Assembly (NCBI GenBank): GCA_965247585.1
Contig: CBDFHC010000003.1
Location: forward strand, 186,001 to 250,000
DNA length: 64,000 nucleotides
Direction of reading: 5' to 3'
Source of the DNA: CBDFHC01 sp965247585
GTDB taxonomy: Bacteria; Chloroflexota; Dehalococcoidia; Lucifugimonadales; GCA-2712585
Each line of letters opens with the position of its first letter. Within the stretch, counting starts at the first letter, position 1. The position numbers and the translations under genes were made by a program. This document shows, in pieces, positions 26,655 through 35,706 of the stretch. Below the pieces are notes generated by a model that was not told where the DNA came from, ran no database searches, and saw nothing but the letters and a program-made list of their open reading frames with translations.

Positions 26655-26810
26655 GTGGCGAAGCGTAAAAAGCCGATTCCCGAAATGACTGACCAAGAAC
26701 TAGAGCGTTACGTATTTCCGAAGAAAGTCTACGATGAAATACAGCGTATCGCTCATGAAGGGGACGATGAAGAAGATTCTCAGCCATCACAAGAGGAGTC
26801 TAGCACATAG
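26655..26810 (+). CDS. Small acidic/basic protein divergent from the IS1595 transposase
   Basis: 51 residues from a GTG at 26655 with GGAGG six bases upstream. The N-terminus is basic and proline-containing (AKRKKPIPEMTDQELERYVF), followed by PKKVYDEIQRIAHE and an acidic tail. Only nine bases separate it from the transposase start on the other strand, so it is probably part of the element as a passenger gene. No function is known to me. Confidence 0.6.
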   Translation: MAKRKKPIPEMTDQELERYVFPKKVYDEIQRIAHEGDDEEDSQPSQEESST

Positions 26811-26990
26811 GAGTTACCGTGTCACGTATACAAGCTCCCATACATCTACCGTACAGGCGAACGAATTAGGCAAATAGGGCCGAATTTCGCTCAGGAGAAG
26901 GCCAATAGGCCCTCGCTTGAGAAGGCAGTTTTGCCGCTACCATGCATGGAGATGGTTATACTTCGCCATCACTAGGAAAGGAGTAGCCCA

Positions 26991-27884
26991 TTGTTCGACC
27001 GAATTGTGGTGCCCGTAGACGGATCCGAACTCGCCGAGACGGTATTTCCGTATGTTCGGCTGTTCAAAAGGGCGTTCGGGTCCAGCGTTCGATTGCTACA
27101 GGCCATAGACGTCACTGCTGGTCTCTTTTCACTGGAAGCGTTATCAGTGGCCAGGTCTAGGGACGTAGTAGACGCGGCCCAAAAGAGCGCCGAGCAGTAC
27201 CTTTCAGCGGCCAAAAAGCAGATCGTGGGCGCTGATCAAGTCACCGGACACGGCGCCGCGGTGGATGTGATCACCGAAGAGTCAGGTCAGGACAGCGCTT
27301 CCACTCTAATAGCCATGTCCACCCACGGAAGAAGCGGAATTGGCCGGTGGATAATAGGCAGCGTCACTGACAAGGTGGTCCACGCCGCAACGAATTCTAT
27401 GCTGGTTGTACGCCCCGCTGAGACGGCCGCACCGACGGAAGGGGAGGCGGTAGTGACCAGAATCATCCTCCCGTTGGACGGTTCTGAGCTCTCCGAAACG
27501 GCCATACCGTTAGGGCGGGAGCTGGCGCGGCGGCTGGACGCAGGCATAACGCTGGTAAGAGCTGTTTCCACGGTCCAGATCGCCATGGCCGGGGAGTGGC
27601 CCGCGAGCTACCCGGACATGTTGCAGGAAGTCGAGGATGAAGCCCGGGATTACCTTGGAAACATGGAGGGTCAGCTCCTAAGCCAGTGTGTCGGAACAGT
27701 CGATACACAGATGGTTAGAGGCGATGCGGCGGCACAAATTGTCGACCTGGCACGGCAGCATTCCAATAGCCTGGTGGTGATGACCAGCCGAGGGCGATCA
27801 GGGTTGGGTAGGTCTCTGTTGGGCAGCGTTGCCGACAGAGTAGTGTGCTCTTCGGCCGCGCCGGTGCTGCTGGTCCGCACCTGA
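26991..27884 (+). CDS. Universal stress protein, tandem UspA domains
   Basis: 297 residues with two UspA domains. Domain 1 (about 1-145) runs from FDRIVVPVDGSELAETVF to STHGRSGIGRWIIGSVTDKV; domain 2 (about 150-297) from RIILPLDGSELSETAIP to TSRGRSGLGRSLLGSVADRV. Both have the ATP-binding pattern G-2x-G-9x-G-S. The start is TTG at 26991 with AGGAAAGGAG upstream, matching the normal first residues. Such proteins bind ATP and help cells survive stress. It leads a cluster with a DosR-like regulator and DosS-like kinase. Confidence 0.9.
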   Translation: MFDRIVVPVDGSELAETVFPYVRLFKRAFGSSVRLLQAIDVTAGLFSLEALSVARSRDVVDAAQKSAEQYLSAAKKQIVGADQVTGHGAAVDVITEESGQDSASTLIAMSTHGRSGIGRWIIGSVTDKVVHAATNSMLVVRPAETAAPTEGEAVVTRIILPLDGSELSETAIPLGRELARRLDAGITLVRAVSTVQIAMAGEWPASYPDMLQEVEDEARDYLGNMEGQLLSQCVGTVDTQMVRGDAAAQIVDLARQHSNSLVVMTSRGRSGLGRSLLGSVADRVVCSSAAPVLLVRT

Positions 27885-27944
27885 AGTTTGCGAGAGTTTC
27901 ATTCAAGGGCGGCGCCTGTGAATGGGGTAAGGCGAGTTTGGGAC

Positions 27945-27958
27945 GGGACTTGAGCCAC
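27945..27958 (+). promoter_or_regulatory. DosR-box-like sequence, candidate
   Basis: GGGACTTGAGCCAC resembles the mycobacterial DosR site GGGACTTNNGNCCC at 13 of 14 positions, about 130 bases before the DosR-like gene. It is a single occurrence judged by eye, so it may be chance. Confidence 0.3.
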
Positions 27959-28090
27959 TCCAACCGACTAGGTGGCTTCCACATTGAGCTGCTACTCGGT
28001 TCGCTGGGAGACTCGGTATACTAGGCAAACAAGACCTTTTATCGGCAGTCGATTGAATTCGCAAGCATACGTTTAAGAGGTAAATGACGA

Positions 28091-28765
28091 ATGACAGCAA
28101 CTGGGGTAAGCCAGAAACCGGTGCGAATACTAGTGGTTGACGATCACGATATTGTGCGCCGCGGTCTAGTGACGCTGATGTCTCGGCGGGAAGGATTCGA
28201 GGTGGTTGGGGAGGCTGGAACCGCGGCCGAGGCCGTGAGTCAGGCCAAAGAGTTATCTCCGGACGTGATAGTGATGGACATCCGTCTGCCGGACGGCACC
28301 GGCATAGAGGCGTGCCGTGACATTCGCGACTTCAACCTGGACATAAAGGTGCTGATGCTGACCTCGTACAGCGATGAGGAAGCGGTGATGGGTGCTATCA
28401 TGTCCGGCGCATCAGGGTATCTACTGAAAGAGATACGCGCTCAGGGAATCCTTGATGCTATTACCCGCATAAGCGAAGGACAGAGTCTTCTGGACCCTGC
28501 GGTGACCGCCAAAGTGTTGGAGCGAGTGCGCCACGGGGACGAAGGAGACCGCCGTTGGGCGGAGCTGTCCGACCACGAAAAGCAGATCCTGGAGCTGATT
28601 GCCGAGGGGCAGACCAACAAAGAGATTGCCGAGAAGGTGCACCTGAGCGACAAGACAGTGAAGAACTATGTGAGCAATACTTTGAGCAAGCTTGAGGTAT
28701 CGCGGCGGTCTCAAGCCGCGGTGTACATGGCCCAGCGCCGGGCACGGAAGGAGTTCGCGCCCTAG
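28091..28765 (+). CDS. NarL/FixJ-type response regulator, DosR-like
   Basis: 224 residues. Receiver domain (11-130): acidic pocket DDH at 17-19, phospho-acceptor Asp63 in VIVMDIRLPDG, Thr/Ser switch in MLTSY and Lys in YLLKEIRAQG. The C-terminal LuxR-type HTH (about 158-215) contains LSDHEKQILELIAEGQTNKEI and SDKTVKNYVSNTLSKL followed by RRSQAAVYMAQR; the KTVKNYVS...RRTQAA layout is strikingly like DosR/DevR of mycobacteria. It binds DNA when phosphorylated; the partner kinase is probably at 30862-32457. Ribosome site AAGAGGT. Confidence 0.88.
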   Translation: MTATGVSQKPVRILVVDDHDIVRRGLVTLMSRREGFEVVGEAGTAAEAVSQAKELSPDVIVMDIRLPDGTGIEACRDIRDFNLDIKVLMLTSYSDEEAVMGAIMSGASGYLLKEIRAQGILDAITRISEGQSLLDPAVTAKVLERVRHGDEGDRRWAELSDHEKQILELIAEGQTNKEIAEKVHLSDKTVKNYVSNTLSKLEVSRRSQAAVYMAQRRARKEFAP

Positions 28766-28871
28766 CAAGAGAACAGCCCGTTCGGGACCTGATCATCGGT
28801 CCGGAGATTAAGCCGGAAGGGTGGGCATTCCTGTTCAAGCAGCCACTTGGCATGCTCTGTGGACGAGGCAC

Positions 28872-30479
28872 CTAGGCAAGGAGCCTGGTGTACAACTCTT
28901 TGAGAAGCGCGCGGTTATTCTCATCTTTCCTTCCTTGCGTATCAAGCCGGATGTAGCGCTCCGGCCCAACCTCTCGGACAGCCTCCCATTCTGCCATCTG
29001 CTGATGGTAAAGCTCCCAACGCCCATCGGACGGGCCCACCCCTAGGGCTTCACGTGCGTCCAAGCGGCGCCGGGCCTCTTCTTCCGGCAGAACGCACTCC
29101 ACTATCCAGAAGTCGGCCCCGGTGTCAGCCGCCAGAGCCGCCACGCGGGCTCGGTCTTCGGCACGCCGGTAGGTGCCGTCCAGCACCACGGAACCGCCCT
29201 TTTCGAGCTGGGCTTTGGCCCTCTCCAGCATGGCAGAGTAGGTCCGGCGGGACATTTCCAGAGAGTAGATACCCCGCTTAAAGTCCGTGTACCGGTGCTC
29301 TTGAGGGCTGATGCCTGCTAGCTCTTTCCGAACCAGGTCTGAGTTTAGGTGGAGCATGTCACGGCGGCGGGCCAACTCGGTGGCCAGGGTTGACTTGCCG
29401 GTACCGGTGACGCCGGTTACCAGGACAAGGGCATGCCGGAGGGAGCGGGGCAGGTAGGAAAGCGCCAGGCGAAAGTAGGCTTCAGAATTTCCTCGTCTCT
29501 CTTTACGCTTGTTTTTGTCCAGGTCGGGGTCTGCCAACTGGTAGGAGGTAACCTTCCCTCGTACGCAGGCGCGGTAACACTTGAAGAAATCAAGGAGCCG
29601 GTAAACGCCATGGTCTCCCGACGCTACCGCATAGGCGTTAACGAAGGCCGACGACAGTTCCCGGTGACCGAAGAAATCCAGATCCATACCAAGAAAGGCG
29701 ATGTCTGCCGTGACATCACTGTAGCGGAAGCTATCGTTGAACTCGATGGAGTCGATGATACTGACCCCGTTTTCTAAGAATATGTTGGCGGCGTGAAGGT
29801 CACCGTGCCAATCTCGAACGCGCCCTTGGGCGGCCCTGTCCAGGAAGCACTGCTCGTTAACCTCCACGAACGCCCGGCTATAGGCGTCCAGGTCATCTAG
29901 ATCATCTCCCGAGAGAGGCGAATTCGGCTGCTGTTCAATTTCGGCCAGGTTGTCCAGGACGATGCGGCGAAGGTTATCGAGGCCTCCAAGCCGGGTAATC
30001 TCCAGCCCGGTCGCTGCTTCCGGATGAAAGGTGGCAACCTTTTGGGCAACGCGTCGAACCTCGTCCATTGAGATTGAGTCGGCTCGAAGCAGTGAATCCA
30101 TCGCCAGATCGGAAGGCAGACGCCGCATCTTTACAGCGTACTCTACCGTGTCACCGATCCCGTCTACCGCGAGCCGCCCGTCCTTGCACCGGATTTCGGA
30201 GACGCCTAGATAGACGTCGGGAGAGAGGCGGTTATTAAGGTCCACTTCTCGCTGGCAGAAGTAGCGCCGCCGTTCCAAGGTGGAGAAGTCAAGGAAGTCG
30301 TACACCACCGGCTTCTTGACTTTGTAAACCCAAGCACCTGCCAGGAAGATGTACGAGATGTGGGTCTCAATCAGGTCGACCTTGCCGGTTGGATGGGGGT
30401 ACGCATCTGAGGCGAGTAGGGAGTCAACCAGTGAGGGGAAAGTGGGGAACGTTACTCCCGGTGTCTGCATACTAACCAA
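28872..30479 (-). CDS. Bifunctional aminoglycoside-phosphotransferase-like / P-loop ATPase protein (Rv2004c-like)
   Basis: About 535 residues. The N-terminal part is an APH-type kinase fold (VKKPVVYDFLDFSTLERR ATP region; DWHGDLHAANIFLE catalytic loop; SIEFNDSFRYSDVTADIAFL metal motif). The C-terminal part is a P-loop kinase-like domain with Walker A GVTGTGKSTLA. This fusion matches the DosR-regulated mycobacterial protein Rv2004c in layout. Start: TTG at 30479 lies ten bases after AGGAGG; the ATG at 30470 is the alternative, and further upstream codons look non-coding. The substrate is unknown. It is transcribed opposite to the two-component genes on both sides. Confidence 0.82.
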   Translation of the reverse strand: MVSMQTPGVTFPTFPSLVDSLLASDAYPHPTGKVDLIETHISYIFLAGAWVYKVKKPVVYDFLDFSTLERRRYFCQREVDLNNRLSPDVYLGVSEIRCKDGRLAVDGIGDTVEYAVKMRRLPSDLAMDSLLRADSISMDEVRRVAQKVATFHPEAATGLEITRLGGLDNLRRIVLDNLAEIEQQPNSPLSGDDLDDLDAYSRAFVEVNEQCFLDRAAQGRVRDWHGDLHAANIFLENGVSIIDSIEFNDSFRYSDVTADIAFLGMDLDFFGHRELSSAFVNAYAVASGDHGVYRLLDFFKCYRACVRGKVTSYQLADPDLDKNKRKERRGNSEAYFRLALSYLPRSLRHALVLVTGVTGTGKSTLATELARRRDMLHLNSDLVRKELAGISPQEHRYTDFKRGIYSLEMSRRTYSAMLERAKAQLEKGGSVVLDGTYRRAEDRARVAALAADTGADFWIVECVLPEEEARRRLDAREALGVGPSDGRWELYHQQMAEWEAVREVGPERYIRLDTQGRKDENNRALLKELYTRLLA

Positions 30480-30861
30480 TTGGGATATGCCTCCTAGGAT
30501 TGAACAGTCCGGAAACAAGAGTCCCTGACTGCATTTAGTGTGACCAAGGGAAGAACTAGGCATAAGTGCCGTTCGGAAGGTTTTGAATGGGTCGGATTGC
30601 CCTCTATGCCCTGTCAACTCGTCAAGAGGCTAGTACAGAATGGACACGAGTATCTGGCCTAGCCGGGAGGTGAGGCCTCTCCGCCCGCAAATCAAGTTCA
30701 GTGCCATGTGGATCCTGCCCACCTAGCCACTACGATGGGTTCTGTCAGGTGTATCAAGGGACGTAGAGTCTCGCCCACTGACCTGTGGCCTCTCTACTGG
30801 ACCATGACGCCTGATTTTCGCTGCCCAATCACCATGGTTATACTTGGCGAGGGAATCCAAC

Positions 30862-32457
30862 ATGCCGCGAGCCAAAACCGTCAAGCCAAAGAAGCTGGTC
30901 CGCTCCACGGACCGCGACCTGCACGAGGCCGTTCGGGCGCTGACCTCGGAGCTGTCACTTGACGCCGTCCTGCAAAAAGTTGCGGATCTGAGCCGCCGTC
31001 TTGTGGGCGCCAACTTCGCCGCCTTGGGGGTCACCAATGACCAGGGGGAGCTGGAGCAATTCATCACTTCCGGCATCTCAAAGCAGACCCAGCGCAAGAT
31101 TGGGTCTCTGCCCCAGGGCCTTGGTGTCTTGGGCTATGTCCTTCGAGAAGGAAAGCCCCTGCGCCTGCTGGACGTTTCCCAGCACCCCAGCTCCATCGGC
31201 TTCCCCCAGCACCATCCAAAGATGAAGGCTTTCATGGGCGTCCCCGTGATGCTCAAAGGCCATGTCATTGGTGATCTCTACCTGGCCAACGAAGAAGGCG
31301 GAGACGAGTTTACACAGGAAGACGAGACCTTGGTCACCATCTTCGCCAACCAGGCAGCTGTGGCCATTGAGAACGCCCGTCTCTTTCAGAGGGAGCATGA
31401 GGCCCTGGTCCAGGCAGAGCAAGCGGTCATCCAGCGCCGAAACGCGGAGGACGCCCTCCGCGAGAGCGAAAAGCAGCTCCGGGACGTCCTGGACAACACC
31501 AGCGCCGTCCTTTACATAAAAGACACGCTGGGCCGCTACCTGTTCATCAACCGCCAATACGAGAACGTCTTCCACGTGCGCCGCGACCAGATCCAGGGAA
31601 AGACTGACTATGACGTTTTCTCCAAGGAGATCGCCGACGTGCTCCGCGCCAACGACCAACGCGTCCTGGAGTCTGGCGCCCACCTGGAGCTGGAGGAGAA
31701 CTTTCCCCATGATGACGGCCTCCACACCTACATCTCCGCCAAATACATCCTCCGAAACTCCACCGGCGTGCCCTACGCCGTCTACGGCATCTCCACCGAC
31801 ATCACAGACCAAAAACGCGTCCAGCACTACCTGGCCGTTGCCGAAGAGCGGGAGCGCATCGGCAGGGACCTGCACGACGGGGTTATCCAGTCCATCTACG
31901 CCGTGGGCCTGGACCTGGAAGACCTGGCGGACCAGGTGACCGCCGATCCGCAGTCTGCCACCGGCAGGATCAACGGCGCACTTGACGACCTAAACCAGGT
32001 GATCCGGGACATTCGCTCCTACATCATGGATCTGCGTCCCAGGGAACTTCAGGGCAGACCCTTTGATCTCGCCGTTGATTCCCTCATTGAATACCTGCGG
32101 GAGCGCACCGGAGTCCGGGTCTATTTCAAGTCCTATTTTGACCTCGCCGCCCTGGGAGAGCGTTACGTTGTCAACCTCTGGCACATCTTCCAGGAGGCCT
32201 TCTCCAACGTTGAGAAGTACGCCCGGGCTACCAGATTGGACATCTCCCTCAACATTTCCGGCGGAAACCTGGACCTGGAAATTCAAGATGACGGCGTTGG
32301 ATTTGACCTGGAGCAGGCCGAGGCCAGCCGGGGTTTTGGCCTATCCAACATAAAGGACAGGTCGGAGCGCATGGGCGGAATGCTGCACGTAGTTACCGCC
32401 CCGGGCAAAGGCACTCGACTCTCCATCACCATCCCCTATCGCGGCCTTTCCGCCTAG
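30862..32457 (+). CDS. GAF-PAS sensor histidine kinase, DosS/DevS-like
   Basis: 531 residues. A GAF domain (about 10-170) contains ANFAALGVTND, LPQGLGVLGYVLREGKPLRL and SIGFPQHHPKMKAFMGVPV; the His of HPKM (His118) is at the position of the DevS/DosT haem ligand. A PAS domain follows (about 195-320; VLDNTSAVLYIKDTLGRYL). The HisKA_3 phospho-acceptor is His338 in RDLHDGVIQSIYAVG, and the ATPase domain has FQEAFSNVEKYA, DDGVGFD and GFGLSNIKDR. No membrane helices, so cytosolic. It probably senses O2, NO or redox state and phosphorylates the DosR-like regulator. ATG 30862 follows GAGGGA. Confidence 0.88.
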   Translation: MPRAKTVKPKKLVRSTDRDLHEAVRALTSELSLDAVLQKVADLSRRLVGANFAALGVTNDQGELEQFITSGISKQTQRKIGSLPQGLGVLGYVLREGKPLRLLDVSQHPSSIGFPQHHPKMKAFMGVPVMLKGHVIGDLYLANEEGGDEFTQEDETLVTIFANQAAVAIENARLFQREHEALVQAEQAVIQRRNAEDALRESEKQLRDVLDNTSAVLYIKDTLGRYLFINRQYENVFHVRRDQIQGKTDYDVFSKEIADVLRANDQRVLESGAHLELEENFPHDDGLHTYISAKYILRNSTGVPYAVYGISTDITDQKRVQHYLAVAEERERIGRDLHDGVIQSIYAVGLDLEDLADQVTADPQSATGRINGALDDLNQVIRDIRSYIMDLRPRELQGRPFDLAVDSLIEYLRERTGVRVYFKSYFDLAALGERYVVNLWHIFQEAFSNVEKYARATRLDISLNISGGNLDLEIQDDGVGFDLEQAEASRGFGLSNIKDRSERMGGMLHVVTAPGKGTRLSITIPYRGLSA

Positions 32458-32596
32458 CTCCGTTCACCGAACTCTCCCGACTCGTTTGAGCGGGCCGGCC
32501 CATACCCACTCCCCCTTCCTTCTTGGTCCATGTGGCACCTCAATCTGCAGACAAACGGCACTCTTGTCCACCTTACCCTTTCCCTAAACTAGTCTT

Positions 32597-32983
32597 GTGA
32601 TGTCCATTGGCATACTCATCATCGATGAGCACGAAGCGGTCAGGAACCGCTTGGCTCGCCGATTGGCAGGCCTTCCTGATTTAGATATTGTCGGCAGCTC
32701 CGGTGATGCCGAAGAGGCGCTTTGTCTGCTCTGTAGGCTTGCCCCGGACGTCGTGCTCATTGACGTGAAGATGACCAGGTACGACGGCGTGGAGCTGTGC
32801 CGGAGAGTCACCACCCAAAACCCCTCGGCGAAGCTGATGGTCCTTACCTCCTACGATGACCTGTCTGAGCGCCGCCGCGTCATGGAGGCCGGTGCTCGTG
32901 AGTATTTCCTTAAGAACGTGGATACCCCAACCTTGGCCGGCAAAATCAGAGAGCTGGCCCAATTCGGCCCTGCATTCTGCTAA
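32597..32983 (+). CDS. Receiver-only response regulator
   Basis: 128 residues, receiver domain only. Phospho-acceptor Asp56 in DVVLIDVKM, acidic pair DE at 10-11, switch Thr in VLTSYDD and conserved Lys in YFLKNVDTPT. No output domain follows: the frame stops after GKIRELAQFG. It lies between the histidine kinase and the UspA genes, 11 bases upstream of the first, so it is probably co-transcribed with it. It may act as a phosphate sink or relay to the kinase. Either of the two first ATGs could be the start. Confidence 0.85.
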   Translation: MMSIGILIIDEHEAVRNRLARRLAGLPDLDIVGSSGDAEEALCLLCRLAPDVVLIDVKMTRYDGVELCRRVTTQNPSAKLMVLTSYDDLSERRRVMEAGAREYFLKNVDTPTLAGKIRELAQFGPAFC

Positions 32984-32994
32984 GGAGGAATTGT

Positions 32995-33546
32995 ATGAAA
33001 ATCCTTGTACCGCTGGACGGATCAAAGTTTGCTGAGGCCGCCTTAGAGCCCGCCGTCAAACTAGCAAATGAGACCAATGCGGACGTTTACCTGCTACAGG
33101 TCATCTCATCTGAACATACCCACATCACGCGGGCCCGCCGCGATGCGCCGGAAGTCCCTGCCAGGGACTACCTTAGCACCATGGGAATCTCCGGCGGCGT
33201 GCCGTATAGCGTCGCCAGGGCTCCACGGCAGTCCGCCGTCGTAGAATCCAGAGACGGAGCCCTTGAGCGAGAGGTCCAGACCGCCGAGGACTACCTCTTC
33301 AACCTGGATGCCCATTTCCCTCCCCGGAAGATGACGCATCGTGTAGTGGTTGGTGAGCACGTGGCGGAAGACATCCGCGCCTACGCCGAAAAGGTTGGCG
33401 CGGACATGGTGGTGATGGCCACCCACGGCCGCACCGGAGTGGGCCGTATTCTCATGGGCAGCGTTACTACGGACCTCCTGCGCCACAGCACCGTCCCTGT
33501 GCTAGTTGTTAGACCGCCGAACCTGCACCACGGCCAGGGCTCATAG
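32995..33546 (+). CDS. Universal stress protein UspA family
   Basis: 183 residues, one UspA domain with an insert. It starts MKILVPLDGSKFAEAALEPA after GGAGG and ends with VVMATHGRTGVGRILMGSV and VPVLVVRPP, so the ATP motif G-2x-G-9x-G-S is complete. A 50-residue insertion after the first strand (RDYLSTMGISGGVPYSVA) is shared with the next gene. It is 11 bases downstream of the receiver gene and probably in its operon. Confidence 0.9.
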   Translation: MKILVPLDGSKFAEAALEPAVKLANETNADVYLLQVISSEHTHITRARRDAPEVPARDYLSTMGISGGVPYSVARAPRQSAVVESRDGALEREVQTAEDYLFNLDAHFPPRKMTHRVVVGEHVAEDIRAYAEKVGADMVVMATHGRTGVGRILMGSVTTDLLRHSTVPVLVVRPPNLHHGQGS

Positions 33547-33652
33547 GCGGTCCATGACGCACCGTCCCATGGGAACCTGAGGTTTCAAAGGCGAGGGCGC
33601 CGTGGGCATATCCGAGGCGTCGAAAAGTCTGTATCTCGATTGGGGGTTGGAA

Positions 33653-34219
33653 ATGAAATTAGTTATTCCGTTAGATGGCTCTAAGTTCGCGGTGGCCGCT
33701 CTGAAGTCCGCCGTGAACTTGATGGAGGAGGCCGGGGCGCGGCTTCATCTATTCAGGGTGGTTTCCGGGTACCACGCCAAGGCGATCGTGTCGCATGTTG
33801 ACTGGTCTGGCGAATCTGCGCCTCAGGTCCCCTATCGTGGCTACATCGGCACCGGCGGAATGTCCGGCTGGCCTTCCACCGCCATGAACACCGGCGCGGC
33901 CCGCCCCGTAGTGGTTGAAACCCTGGATAAAGCACTAGAGCGCGAGGTACAGGCTGCCGAGGACTATCTGCACAATCTAGGGAACTCCTTTCCCCATGGG
34001 TGCCTGGAGACGAAGGTGGTGGTGGGAGAGCACGTTGCCGAAGAGATCCGCGACTACGCCGAAAAGGTGGGCGCGGACATGGTGGTGATGGCCACCCACG
34101 GCCGCACCGGTCTGGCGCGCATTGTCATGGGCAGCGTCACAACGGACCTGCTCCACCACAGCGCCGTCCCGGTACTCGTGGTCAGACCGCCGGACCTGCG
34201 TAAACCAGACAGGGGCTAG
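33653..34219 (+). CDS. Universal stress protein UspA family, paralogue of the preceding gene
   Basis: 188 residues from ATG 33653 (MKLVIPLDGSKFAVAAL) preceded by GGGGG; an upstream GTG at 33602 would add 17 residues without homology. The ATP motif is complete (ATHGRTGLARIVMGSV). It shares the insertion and the AEDYLHNLG...EHVAEEIRDYAEKVGAD stretch with the gene before it, so the two arose by duplication. The 100-base gap could hold a separate promoter. Confidence 0.9.
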   Translation: MKLVIPLDGSKFAVAALKSAVNLMEEAGARLHLFRVVSGYHAKAIVSHVDWSGESAPQVPYRGYIGTGGMSGWPSTAMNTGAARPVVVETLDKALEREVQAAEDYLHNLGNSFPHGCLETKVVVGEHVAEEIRDYAEKVGADMVVMATHGRTGLARIVMGSVTTDLLHHSAVPVLVVRPPDLRKPDRG

Positions 34220-34374
34220 CCCTTTCCCGCCGGGCAACGATGCAGGGACTATCATGAAAGATGTGCCGCGCTAATGTAGATGTGGGTCAGATCAGATAAA
34301 CAGAGCGTGCATTCCCCAAGAGGGTGTTGGCAATCAGCACAAGTGGGACAGATTAGGACCCGAGAAGGTTATTA

Positions 34375-35358
34375 TTATGAAGAGCTGCGTGGGAGCTCCC
34401 TGAGGGTCTTGTTGTAGCGTCTTCGCCGTTCTAACGTCTGGACCTGCACCTCCTTTCTCCGTTGGAGGATCTGCTCCCGCCTTCCGTTGAGCATGTCTGC
34501 GGGCGTCACGTTGCCCAGCGCCTTGTGATAGCGTCGGTAGTTGTAGTAGGCCACGAAGGCGGCGATTGCTGCTTCCAGGGCAGAAGGCATCTCGTAGGGG
34601 ACCTGTTTGACGTCCCGCTTGATACTCTGGTGATAGCGCTCGAGCTTGCCATTGGTCTGAGGGTGGAACGGCGCGGCCAGAATGTGCTTGATTCCCACCA
34701 GGTGCAGGTAGTCTCTCAAGCCACGGGACACATAACCTGAGCCGTTATCGCTCAGCAGGCTGGTCCGGTCGGCCACTGGGACCTCAGTCATGCCGGTCTT
34801 GTCCACGGCCTCTTGGACCACCTCGATGAGAGAGTCGGTGGTCATGTCCCGCTGGAGCTTGTGGGCCAGTATGAAGCGGGAGTAGTCGTCCATCACGGTG
34901 ACCGGGTAGTAGTAGCCCCAACCGATCACCTTGAAGTAGGAGGCGTCGGTAGCCCACATCTGGTGAGGGCCGCTGGTCTTGCGATGGTACTCTTTGCCGG
35001 CCGAGAGCTGCATCTCGGGTGACTTCACAAGACCTTCTCTGCACAGGATGCGATACACAGTGGACTCGGATACAGCGAAGGCCAGGTTGTCTGTAGACCA
35101 CGCTGCCAACTGGCGGCTACTTAGCTCCGGCATCTCCCTGGCCGCTTCCAGGATCGACCGTTCCTCCTGAGGTCTAAGGCGGTTCCACGGTGGAGCGCTG
35201 GCTCCAGGTCGGTCCTCGAGACCTTGTTGATGTTGTTGTCGCATCAACCACCGATAGTAGGTGCTCTTGGGAACACCCAGGTCTCTGAGCACCCGACGCT
35301 TGGCCAGCGGTGATGCGGCTACACTGGCCAGGACCGTCGCCTTCTCAACGGCGCTCAT
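34375..35358 (-). CDS. IS3-type transposase OrfB, copy 1
   Basis: 327 residues with a complete DDE core: Asp in MWATDASYFKV, Asp in LLSDNGSGYVS and Glu in NGKLERYHQSIKR. It overlaps orfA by the ATGA at 35355-35358. It differs from copy 2 by a Pro in YYYPVTVMDD where copies 2 and 3 have Leu, next to a catalytic strand. Because orfA is interrupted, an OrfAB fusion cannot be made from this copy. Confidence 0.9.
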   Translation of the reverse strand: MSAVEKATVLASVAASPLAKRRVLRDLGVPKSTYYRWLMRQQHQQGLEDRPGASAPPWNRLRPQEERSILEAAREMPELSSRQLAAWSTDNLAFAVSESTVYRILCREGLVKSPEMQLSAGKEYHRKTSGPHQMWATDASYFKVIGWGYYYPVTVMDDYSRFILAHKLQRDMTTDSLIEVVQEAVDKTGMTEVPVADRTSLLSDNGSGYVSRGLRDYLHLVGIKHILAAPFHPQTNGKLERYHQSIKRDVKQVPYEMPSALEAAIAAFVAYYNYRRYHKALGNVTPADMLNGRREQILQRRKEVQVQTLERRRRYNKTLRELPRSSS

Positions 35359-35706
35359 CCGCTGGTACCGACGCCGTTCTGGGGCATTGGTATGGCCGTT
35401 TTTTTCAGACGGTAGACCTCGAGGGATAGCTCGGCTACCAGCTGCTTGAGCTCGCCGTTCTCCCGCTTGAGATCCTGGATCTCCTGCCGGGTGGCATCGC
35501 GCACCGTGTCACGGGACAGCCGCTCCCTGCCCGCCTCCATGAACTCCTTGGTCCACGAGTAGTAGGAGTGGGGCTTGATACCCTCCCGCCGGCACAGGTC
35601 GTTCACGGTGACCTCGCGGCGGAAGCCCTCCAGCACGATACGGATCTTCTCTTCCGGGGTGTATTTGCGCCGGGTAGCCGCTCTAACTCGTCGAACGAAG
35701 GACCTA

